NCBI GenBank assembly: GCA_963693305.1
Contig: OY855905.1
Location: forward strand, 47,269,895-47,333,894
DNA length: 64,000 nt
From: Meandrina meandrites
Lineage: Eukaryota > Cnidaria > Anthozoa > Scleractinia > Meandrinidae
Direction: 5' to 3'
A program made the position numbers and the translations under genes. Positions 12,666 through 24,558 of this stretch are shown piece by piece (the first letter of the stretch is position 1; the number at the start of each line of letters is the position of its first letter). The notes beneath the pieces are model-generated. The model worked only from the letters and a program-made list of their open reading frames with translations. It was not told where the DNA came from and searched no databases.

Positions 12666-15600
12666 GTTTGGAACCAGTTACATGTTTTAATTAAATAACA
12701 ATATCATTTGATTCAATAATTATAAATGGCTATTTCATTTATACGACTTGGCCCCCTTGTTCGTATAGGAGACCCTCAAAACAGTCCTCAGTCAAAGATA
12801 TTTTTGTAATAAGCGCCCATAATTCAATAAGGGCTGCTATTCTGAAAAATGCCCGCTATTCTGACAAGTGCACTTTACAGTGCGCTCCCATCTTTTTAGT
12901 GTAACGAGTTCAATTTAGTTCTGAGTTGAGAACGCCTCGGCAGATTCAACAAAGTTCATGCTTTAAAATTTCGGTTCTTCAGAAATGCCAAGGTAGCAAA
13001 TAAAATAAGCGCCCCCTTCAGTGCCCTGTCGACCTCCAAAAAGCGCCTTTCTTTGTGCTGCCGGAATTAAATTAGCGCTAAATCCATTTTTTTACGGTGT
13101 TGTCTTGTTCGTCCATCGGCTCCTTGTTATTCTTGTTATTCGTCGTCGGTACATAACAGATGCCCAGTGATATGCGTAGGTTGCCAAAATTCATCCGAAA
13201 TGTAACAATTAATCTGCTCAATGTTATTGAATATCGTCTGATTTTAGACAACTGGGCCTTTCGCCTCATCAGCTATTTGCTCCACCCCCCCCCCCCCCCC
13301 CCCCTTATACTCTTTTTGCTCCAATGCTTATCACTAATCAACGGGTGTCTTAATTTTTTGAAATTGCGCAAATAAATTTTAACGCGATAAAATAAAACGA
13401 TTTACATATCACACTAACATAGAAGAAAACAACAGGATAATTATTTACTATCAGGTAGAAACCTTTTTTATTGAAAAACTCAATCCGCCAACGCAAACTT
13501 TAAGTTAAAACGTTTATTATCATGACAATATATAGAAGCATGTTTTTCTCGCGTTAAAGAATATTTTCAAGATTCTCAATCAGAAACGCGAACAAACTGG
13601 TCAGCATAATGTTCTACCAAATTTGGCACTTCGTAGCACAATTCTAAAACATTTCCCGTTTAGATTATGTCACCAGACCCTCTAAAGGCTCGCGCTTTCG
13701 GCACTCATGTTATCGGAAAACGAATCCGCTCCTGAAAGTGTAAACAGCTCTCAGAAACTTTGTCGGAAAGATATTGGATCAATTGAAACGAGTCACCTAC
13801 CTTTACCCATACGTAAGCTGTACTTTTATCTAGCAATAGACCAATAGTGTCCCCAATTAGCTCCTGTAAGCTAAATACCTACCCTGACACTTAAATAAAG
13901 TTCTTATTATTATTATTATACACTTTTCTAGGGGTTTACCGGCGCAATAAACCCATGCGGGATGTAAATCACGAGCCGTCAGACGAGTGGTTTACAAGCT
14001 TTTCGTGATCAGGTGGCTTGTTCTTAACACGTTGACGAGGAAATCTAGCAAATTTTGGCCGGAGTCATTGACTCATCCCTGCATGGAAAGTTTGCAAGTT
14101 TACAGGCTTTACAAACTAACGAAGTGATTTGGAATTAAGGTTGAACTCTGTCTCCTCCGGAAATTTATAATTCCGATTATATTAATTCCGTTTTTTTTTT
14201 TTTCGTTTTCACCGAATGCCAAACTTTACAAAAAAAACTGAAAGTGCATAAAACTAGAATCAATTCAAGCGCGTATAAGGACTCAGCGTAAAGGCCTGTT
14301 TACATGGAGGTGGGGGACCCCGGCCAGGTCAGGTAACCCGCCTCTCCATATAAACTCTCATTTTTTCTCGATCGTGTTTACATGATAGGTGGGGTAACCC
14401 GCCTAGGCGGGTTGCCCGGTCTGCTGGCCGGGGTCGCTTTTTGCCATGTAAACGTTTCAAGGTGGGGTAACCCGCCTACCCGGGGTCGGTTCATGTTACC
14501 AAAACGCGCCAAATCCGAACCAACAACCAAACGCCCGCCATATTGGAACCGCAACAACATGCTTCAGTCTCGAGGGTATCAGCCTGGGGAGCTTTTTCGC
14601 CGGGTTCATCTGTTTAGTGTCGAAGGCCGCAATCAAGATGGCAATCAGGAAGAATCTGAAGGTATTCAAATTTCAAGTGATGCTTTAAGTGAAGGCCCGA
14701 TCGAAGCACGCGCTTCTTCTCTACTTAGAGATCAGTCGATAACACAAAGCAACAAAAAACGTTGTCTCTGCCAACGAAAATCATGCTGAAAAAAAAAGCA
14801 AGAAATCTACGCCAGGCTATTTTCTCAAGGAAGTTAACCCCGGGACCCCGGCCCGGGGTGATAAGATTGCATATAAACGCGAGCTATTTTTCGACCACGG
14901 CTGGGCGGGTTACCTCACCTACCCGGGGTCCCCCACCTCCATGTAAACAGGCCCTAAGTTTCTGCTATCAAAACAATTCAAGTAACCTTTCATCGCGACC
15001 GGTTTGAAGTAGTCTTTTTTCAAATAACGTTTCCGAGTAAATGAAGATATCCATGTTATTAATATAATTCCAGCCTGGTGAGAAGGGAGCTGTTTATTAC
15101 GTTCCTTCTCATATGTTTGTTTCTGCGTTGTCGGTTATTTTCCTCAAGTTCCTTCGCTCCTTCTCCAACTGAGGTGGGTGCGAAAATTCATTTTAGTGAT
15201 CCACCCTCAGAAAATTTTCATTATGATCATTTATAAGAATCATATCATCTGCTTTAATCATCAGGTAGACCAAAATGAGACATTAAACTAACGTTAAGTA
15301 ATTATTCGTCCTTACGCGTATATATATAGTCAAGTGCTGCCAAGCAGAGAACCGTGAGTTTACCGGTAAAATTAAACATAGGTTTTTGACCAATTTGGCC
15401 AATCAGAGTGTGCGCAGTATCTTAATAAGTTCATAAATACACGTTATTCGATGGTTTAGCATATAATACGCGCGGATATTTTGCGAGTTGCGTAGTATTT
15501 CAGCTTCCGAGCCCCGAAGGGGCGAGGAAAAATACGAGCAATGAGCAAAATGTCCGCTCGTATTGTATGTTAAACCATCGAATAAGGGATTTATTATTCC

Positions 15601-18600
15601 ACCAAAAAATGAAGTTCTGTTCGGCCATTTTGTCGCTCCGCTTTCAGTCCATATTTTTGCCCTGTTCTTCAGTGTAATAATTAACAATTATCCTGCGAAA
15701 TCGCACAGAATATCGCCTGATACTTAGCCGACGAGGCCGTAGGCCGAGTTGGCTAAAATCAGACGATATTCCGCAAGATTGAGCAGGATAATTGTTTTAT
15801 TATTCAACAAATTGTCAACGAAACGCTTTTTGTAGCGAGAACAACTGTGGTTGTGCGGCGCTTTGCAAGATTTCGGACGAATCTTGGCGATCTACGTATA
15901 TCGCAGGATATTTGTTACAGATAACAATAGCTTTCTGACCATATATGGGCATCGCGCGAGCTTGTTGAATAATAACGTGGCATATTTTGCGCGTTCTCTT
16001 GCCCTAATATGGTAAAATGGCGCAATAGTGGGATAATAAAAAGTAGTAAAACCTTCCCGCTCTGTGTCTTAATAATTTGACAATTTTTTTTCTATGTTTT
16101 GCATGTTGAAATAAGACAAAATAATCGACAAAATGAAATATATATATACAGGGCGCTTAGCGGAAATCAGACCCTTGAGCAAGGGCTGCCTCAGTCATTC
16201 GAAGGGGCTGGTTCGTTATTCAGTCAGTCAGCTAGTCATGCTGGTATGGTCAATCAGCCTGCTGTCTGCCAGCCAGTCGGCCAGCCGGTTGGTCACTCCA
16301 GCCATCTGTTTGTTTAATTGTTAGTCCGTCGTTGACCTCCTGATCACAACTAACTAGCCAAAGCTAATTATTTTCAAACCCGTGGCGTTTTTCTTCTTTT
16401 ACAGAGTTTACATGCTCCTTCGATAGTGATCTGTGCGGATTCGTTCAATCCCAAAATGACAAGTTTGACTGGACTGTGAAGTCAGGAGGAACACCATCTT
16501 CAAGTACTGGACCAAGTAAAGACGTCTCCGGAATTGGTAAAATATCTCAAAAAATATGTTGTTTAACGTACCACAAAAGTCATCCTAGAGAACCTAGTCG
16601 GGGTGGGAGGGGGGTGGGTAAGGGGGAGGAGGGAGGGACGCCGTGTGGCGGCGCAAAGATGGGGAGTGGGATTGCCTGCAGGGTGGTCCAGTTGATGCTT
16701 CCCTAGGAGAAAATGTCAAACAACAGCAACCCATTTTCACCATTAAGGCGGACAAAACCTTTGATCCTGAAGGTAGTGATCCCGAAGGTATGCTCAAATA
16801 TGCAATAAGTGCCAATCAGTTATCACGTGTATAAGCCGTTAAAGTTTTAAAGTTCATTATGCTAAGTGACGTCTTCTTCAGCCGTTTTTTGGGAGCGTTG
16901 CGTGACATCCTAAAACGCAGCTGCGAAGGAGACAAGGGTAAGGTGGTTGAACACAGTTTCCGCGCGCTTTTTGGATTCAACGCTGACAAGAGCCCGAGTG
17001 TGAGCGCTCGAGGCTTTCAGAGAAAAGCAGTTGCTCAAAAAGCTGCGAATGGGTGTTTTATAGTCTTACCAGAAAGGAACGATTTCCAACGAACCAGTCA
17101 TTAAAGGGGCAGTATCACGAGAGGTCGTCTAAGTTTTTGTGTAAGCTATGCTAGAATCATGATTATAAAGGTGCACTCACTGATCAACAAAAAAAACCTT
17201 TAAACGACAAAAAGGCATAACCGCATTCTATAAGATGCTGCACAAACCATAATCAATGATTTTTTAGTGATTTTCCTCCAAGTAACACTGTCAAAATTGA
17301 AAACGTCGGCCCGACGTTTTCAAGTTTTAAACCATTTCTTTCCTACCTGTCCGTAGCCATACCAGTTTTAAACAACTTTCGTGACTAGTTCAATGCGTTT
17401 TAACAAAGCCAGACAGCTATTAGTGGATTTCCAATTAATATCAACATCTTCATTGGATTTTCAAGAAGCACTAAATCTTGGTGAGACTGCCCCTTTAAAA
17501 CTTCACGAAAATTTGCAGGGTTGCCATGGTAACACAACATGGTCTTCAGGACGTTCGCGCGAACGTCTTCTAACATTGACTTTTTGCCAAAACGTACACC
17601 ACCTTGTCTTTATGGCTTACTCACGCCAGAAAAAAAATGGGGGATCACCGTTTCGGAGATAAGATGTATCAGATGAAGATCTTAAAAATCGGCCTTTGTT
17701 TGTGGCAATGGCGACAATATCTGTTTGTCCAAAAATATCACGAATAAAGCTATGAAATGCAATTTTCGTCTTAAAATTGGATATATTAAGCAAATTGATT
17801 CAACGGACAATCTTATCATTTAGTGATCGCATTTGCACTCTTCTGGCAGTTGAAAGATGGGAAGATTCGATTCACCGTGGGCAGAAAAAAATAGAATTTT
17901 TTTAACGCCCTACATTGACGTGTTGTTCATTTTTTACATACTGTCGAGTGGGGGTCAGACCATTTGAGAGAGTAAACTACAAGCAATAGGGAGTTTAAGA
18001 AACCACGACGGCGACGGCGAGGACAACGTCGGTTAAAAAATGAATTATATTTTAGCTACGAATATCGCGATACTCGAAAGTCATTTAGTTTGTTTCTCTC
18101 TGTCAAAACTATCTCAAAACTAAATCTGGAACACAGCGATAAATTCGAAATAGAAATTTAAAAAGTTAGCTGTCGTGGTTCACGTTCTCCAGGCCACGTA
18201 GAATTCGGTCATTTCACGTTGTTATTTTGCAGAGGACGGCAAAGAAATGTACCAGGAATTAAAACGCACGTGCACAGCCATTGTTCTACTAATTAAACCT
18301 TTTGTTTAGCGACGTTCCCGTTGCCGTTGCCGTTGTGGTTTTCTTAAACTCCCTAATGTTAACGCAACGGCTACCTGCCCTTTCCTCGAGCGGGCACTCT
18401 TGGCTGATAGTGCCCGCTAGAATTCCATCGAATGTATACATGGACAACATTCGAACTCTTATAGATCCCAGAAATTACGTCATAAATGTTCAAAACGCAA
18501 GAGCCATTAGGCGAGTGTTTTTACAGCAAAATCGTAAGTTTTTCATCGTCCCATCGTTAAAGTGCTACGATGATCAAATTCACACCTTTCCTTTCAAAGC

Positions 18601-21600
18601 CGTTTTAAAACAAGGCCAAGTAGTTTGTATGAGAAGCAAAATACCGTTTACTTTTTTCAAGTATCTCTTCTCTTTCCAGAGATATTCAAGTTTTTAAAAT
18701 ATGCAAATTAGCAAAATGATGACGTCATAGACTCAACCAAATCTTGTTTAAATATCTGAACAAATTTGTATCAGAAATGTTTGATTCTTTATAGTTATCC
18801 TCTACTAGTTGTGTTCTACAATATGAGGTTATCAATTTTGTTACTAATGCAACATGCTGGGTCCCTGATTCTTACAGCTTTTCTGGCCATTTTTGGCCCT
18901 CAGTTTTGATATTTGCCAATGATGCCTCATAAGAATGTTCTGACAAACATATAAATGGGTTTGGCAGATGTCTTGGTTTGGTTTCTTTTTTTCCCCGCTG
19001 AAAATTACTAAAATATTGAAAACAGATTGGTGAGGACTGGAAAAGAGTGAGTTGCCATGGTAAGAAAATTTCATTGTAAAAGCAAGTATGTGACATGTAG
19101 AACTATAAGTCTGCAAAGTTTCATTGCTCTACGCCTGCGAGAAATTGCCCATTTTTGCACATGACTTAAAAGTGAGTTGAATAGTTGACGTCATCAGTCC
19201 CCTGATTTGCATTTTTTACGTATTTTTAAAGCTTAAATACCTCCGGAACTAACACAGATATTTGAAAACGGAAAACTGCATTTAAAATCTTTCGCGGAAT
19301 TCTTTATTATTCTTTATGATCTTTATTTTTACAGGGTGAAAATTTGATCATAATAGCACTTTAAATAATAACGTTAAGTCGGTGCTAATATTAGAGTTGA
19401 AGTATACACCTGCTTGAAGAACGTTGACCCACGAAAAGCGTTGACCTCAACGATGACCCAATGATATTCTGGGTAGACAGCATTGGCAAGCTTAGTAATA
19501 TTCCTTTTATTGATAACAAGAATATTTTCTTTCTTTGAGAGCCTTAAGAGCATGATTTACGCAACCTGTCTTCATATAATGTTTGTTCCGTCACAGATGA
19601 CGATTATTTTTTTCCAAATTTCCAGTAAACATTTGGGTCGCATCGTTCGTGGTTTATGTTTTTCATGGGTCAACGATTCTTCAATCAGGTGTACTTCATT
19701 TTGAATTAATTTATCAACAGTGGTTTTAAAGTTACGTTGATTTTAGGCCGAGCCCCGTCCAGTCCAAGAGGACCAAAAAGCACGATATGAATATAGTGTT
19801 AATAGAAGAGCCCTAGGACAGAAAGTCAGTCATATAAGCAAACATGCAAATGCTATCAATAAAAACATACAACTATGTGCTTAAATGTTTGGTTTTGTTT
19901 TGCATTAAAACACGTGAACATAATTATCTTATACCTTTTTTAGGTAAATATGCGTACATCGAAACTTCATCTCCAAGAGTACAAGGAGACAATGCAAGGC
20001 TTGTGAAAAGTGGTTTGTCATTCAACACTAAAAAGTGCTTGTCCTTCTACTATCATATGTACGGCACCACGATGGGTACACTTAACGTGTATGTTGGGCA
20101 AAAGAAAATATTTACCAAGTCAGGCAACCAAGGAAATCAATGGAAAAAAGCAACGGTTGACATAACTGAACCGGGAGCTTCAGAGGTTAGAAAAATTTTG
20201 AGCAATCTCTATGTGCTTCGTCAGAGCTAATTGTAGATTTCTTTTTTCAAAATACAATTTAATTTAATTAATGTTCCTAACCCATAACCCTTATTATAAC
20301 TATATATAAAGAAACAACACAACCAGAATATTTGTGGGGAAAAGGGGTAAGGGATGAAGCTCTCCAATTAAGAATTGTAGGTCACTTTTCCTAGGATTTC
20401 CCTGGGGGTGATAATCCCCCAGGGTACTCAGTACGAGGTGCTAATCCTCAAGAGGGGGTGATAATCCCCCAAGGGTACTGAGTGAGAGGTGATCATCCTC
20501 TCAAGGGGGTGATAATCCCCCAGGCTACTCAGTACGAGGTGCTAATCCTCAAGAGGGGGTGATAATCCCCCAAGGGTACTGAGTGAGAGGTGATCATCCT
20601 CTCTAGGGGGTGATAATCCCCCAGGGTACTCAGTGAGAGGTGATAATCCTCTCTAGGGGGTAATAATCCCCCAGGGTATATAGAGTTGATAATCCTCTCT
20701 AGGGGTCGAATCCCCCGGGTTAAGGAGTAATAAGAGTCTATGGGGTAAAGGGTGACCTCTATGGGAGCACTTCATCCCCACCAAATACACAAAACGTGTA
20801 TTCCCCATAGACGGTAAAAACAGTACATTCATGTAATTGTTTCGAATAAGATCAAATCTCGAAACTTTGTTGCTTAGAAATATATGCAGCTACTTCAACC
20901 CTTTGAGCACCACTGGGACCAACGTCTAATGTCTCCTCACATTATACATGATGGGAATGAATCGCATGATCTCCTCATCGAAGGCTGAGTGCACTACCCC
21001 TGGAGATGGGGCTAATCAGATACCGGATTAATATAATCTAAGTTTATGTATGTGTCCGTTCCACAATATTGTTCAGACGTGCAAGTGTCCATGGAGGGAA
21101 AAGTGTCAACAGTAGGATTCGAACCCGGGCCGTCGGATTCCCGCGCGGGAATGCTATCCACTAGGCTACCGACGACCAGCTAATGTGATTATACAGTGTG
21201 AGATTGCACGTGCGTGGTAGATGCTGATTGGCTGAGGAGGATCACCCGACATATCACCGGACATGGGTAACTCATATGTGGGAAGTGATCCATGACCGGA
21301 AGTGACCTGATTTATTCTCTCTACTGGGGTGTATGGTTAGACATTAACTATAATTTATATTTTGGTATAAATTGGCTTAATCTTTTTACTTGTTATTTTA
21401 GCTGTAAGAGTAAAGAAATAAATACGCATGTCTTCACCAACTCTAAGACGTTGCTCAAAAACGCCAAACGCCATCAAGAGCAAGAGTTTTTTTTTGGAAT
21501 TTCCACAGTCAAGCTAAGGCCAGGTTTTCGTACGCAGCTGTCATCACTGTAAAAAAATGATCCATTCTGTGCGCAAACGCTTGCGTTTACTTAACGTTGC

Positions 21601-24524
21601 CCCCTTTCCACAGCAACTTTTTTTTTCAAGGCGTTTACGCATGTAGCAATCACGAAGATTTGTGGAAAACTTGAGCATCATGCCATCTAGGAACTGTAAT
21701 TATAGAACTTGCTATGACTTCAGTAGTGATCACTGAAAAATAAAGCCTCCGACGTAGACTTTTTTTGACGAGCCTTAATAACGTCTGCCCTGAGGCTATG
21801 TAAAGTTACGTTATAATAACAAGTAAAAAGATTATTAAATTATTAAATTTGGCGTTTTTGAGTAACGTCTTAGAGTTGGTGAAGACATGCGTATTTATTT
21901 CTTTACTCTTACAGCTAAAATTAATATTTTATAGCCTTAGAGTAATTGTAAAACTACTTATTTTTATAGATTAAAACATTTATTTATTGAGTTTTAAAAT
22001 CTTTTGCAGCTGATATTCGAAGGAATACGTGGAAGTAGTTTTACTGGTGATGCTGCCATAGACAATGTCGAGCTCAAAAAATGTGGCGGTGGCGGTAAGT
22101 TATTTTATTATATGGACGAGAGTGTTTTACTGGGAACTAAACCACTCGTAGATTCCATACGCCACTCCATCCGGGACCCGAGTTCCGTATTTTCCGTATG
22201 ACACGCTTGCGAGTGTCATATCGCTCATTGACGTCACGATTCGCGCCATTTCTACTTTGTTGAATGAACTTGGTTTCTTGTGTCGTTCAGGTTTGTTGTG
22301 AGCAAGCATCGACAAGCAGGTTTAATTTGTTTAATTAAGCCACGAAAAGGAATGAGTTTTCCGAAAAACTCAAAGACGAGAACATGATAATGGAAACCTT
22401 GACGATTTCAAGGCTTTTAGAGAGAGTTCTCCGCAAGGAATTGCACAAAGTGCAAGATGTTGTAAAGAAGAAAACAAAAGCAGTTGAAAACTATCGGCCG
22501 TCAAGACATTACCGCATCGGATTCAAGTCAAAGTCAGTGATGTTTTCAGTTCTTACGTGTTACGATATTTAGTTGACAAATATTTCATGTATTTTGTTTG
22601 ATTGGAATTCAGTTCGTGTTTCTATATCCTGAACACGGGTGCTTTGTATTTTCTGTGAAGACGAACGGTGATTTGTAAACCTTGCTCGATTTTTCGAAAA
22701 CAATGAAATAAAAATCGGCAATTCAATTACATCTGGTCTCCATATAATAAAAAGAACATTACACGCTGCCTCAAAGATATGAATTTTATGTTCTCGTGGC
22801 AAAAACGACATCTCACTCGTTCGCTGCGCTCACTCGTGAGATATCGTTTCTGCCACTCGAACATAAAATTCATATCTTCTCGCCACCGTGTAATATCCTC
22901 TATATAAGTTTCATCAAACAAACTTAATAATAATGATGGCCCCCTTCTTTAAGGTTTCTTTCCTCGCATGTTGCGTACAATTTTGGAAATTGTTAAACGC
23001 AAAGCTCTTTGAGTGTTGTAGTTTGAGCTGTGATGTGCATTACTTTCACTAAACAATTATTCGCCAAAGGCGAGCAAGGCGAAGTATTTCAAACCCGTGA
23101 CGTTTTTCTTTTTTTTTACAGAGTTTACATGCTCCTTCGATAGTGATCTGTGCGGATTCGTTCAATCCCAAAATGACAAGTTTGACTGGACTGTGAAATC
23201 AGGAAGAACACCATCTTTAAGTACTGGACCAAGTAAAGACGTCTCCGGAATTGGTAAAATATCTCAAAAAAATGTTGTTAAACGTACTACAAAATTCATC
23301 CAAGAGGACCTATTGGGAGTGAAGGGGTGGGTAAGGAGGAGGAGGGATGGAGGGAGGCGATGTGGCGGCGCAAAGATAGGGAGTGGGATTGCCTGCAGGG
23401 TGGTCCAGTTGATGCTTCCCCAGGAGAAAATGTCAAGCAACAGCAACCCATTTTCACCATTAAGGCGGACAAAACCTTTGATCCTGAAGGTAGTGATCCC
23501 GAAGGTATGCTTAAATATGCAATAAGTGCCAATCAGTTATCACGTGTATAAACCGTTCATTACGCTTAGTGACGCCTCCTTCAGCCGTTTTTTGGGAGCG
23601 TTGCGTGAAATCCTAAAAAGCGGCTGCGAAGGAGACTTTGTTAAGGTGGTTGAACACAGTTTCTGCGCGCCTTTTGACTTCAACGCTGACAAGAGCCCGA
23701 GTGTTCGCGGTCAAGGCTTTCAGAGGAACACAGTTGCTAAAAAAGCTGTGAATGGGCGTTTTATAGTCTTACCAGAAAGGAACGATTTCCAACGAACCAG
23801 TCATTAAAATTTCACGAAAATTTACAGAGTTGCCTTAGTAACGCTACATGGTCTTCAGGACGTTCGCGCGAACGTCTTCTAACATTGACTTTTTTCCAAA
23901 ACGTACACCACCTTGTCTTTATGGCTTACTCACGCCAGAAAAAATGGGGGATCACCAAATTCGTTTCGGAGATAAGATGTATCACTTGAAGATCTTAAAA
24001 TCGGCCTGTCTTTCTGGCAATGGCGACAAGGTCTGTTTGTCCAAATATATCACGAATAAATTTTCTCGTCTTAATATTGTTTAAGTGGATATATTAAGCA
24101 AATTGATTCAACCGACAATCTTATCATTTAGTGATCGCATTTTCGCTCTTCTGGCAGTTGAAAGATGGGAAGATTCGATGCAGCGTGGGAGCCCAAAAAT
24201 TAAAAATTTTTAAACTCCCTACATTGACGTTGTGTTCATTTTTTACATACTGTCGAGTGGGGTTCAGACCATTTGAGAGAGTAAATTGCAAGCAATGTTA
24301 ACGCAACGGCTACCTGCCCTTTCCTCGGGCAGGCACTCTTGGCAGATAGTGCCCGCTAGAATTCCATCGAATGTATACATGGACACATTCGAACTCTTAC
24401 AACTATGATGAAAAGTATATGAAATGATTCATATGTGAACTGCGGATATATATGAAGGTGATATGTGATCTTCGCAGTGAATTTCCAATTTAAGCAATTG
24501 GAATAAAGAAGCCTGAAAAAATCA

Positions 24525-24558
<34 letters not shown>

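Noticed and set aside
12666..12694. Stop at 12692-12694 as the end of gene 2
   Set aside because: Kept only as an alternative. Splicing at AG|GTTTGG joins MAM1 in phase, the same boundary exists in gene 3, and the full model closes exactly.
14382..14789. 135-codon open frame
   Set aside because: It falls inside the TAA-flanked inverted-repeat element, has an odd composition and resembles no transposase.
20400..20720. Possible CRISPR-like array
   Set aside because: The units are contiguous minisatellite repeats without unique spacers, in an intron of a eukaryotic gene.
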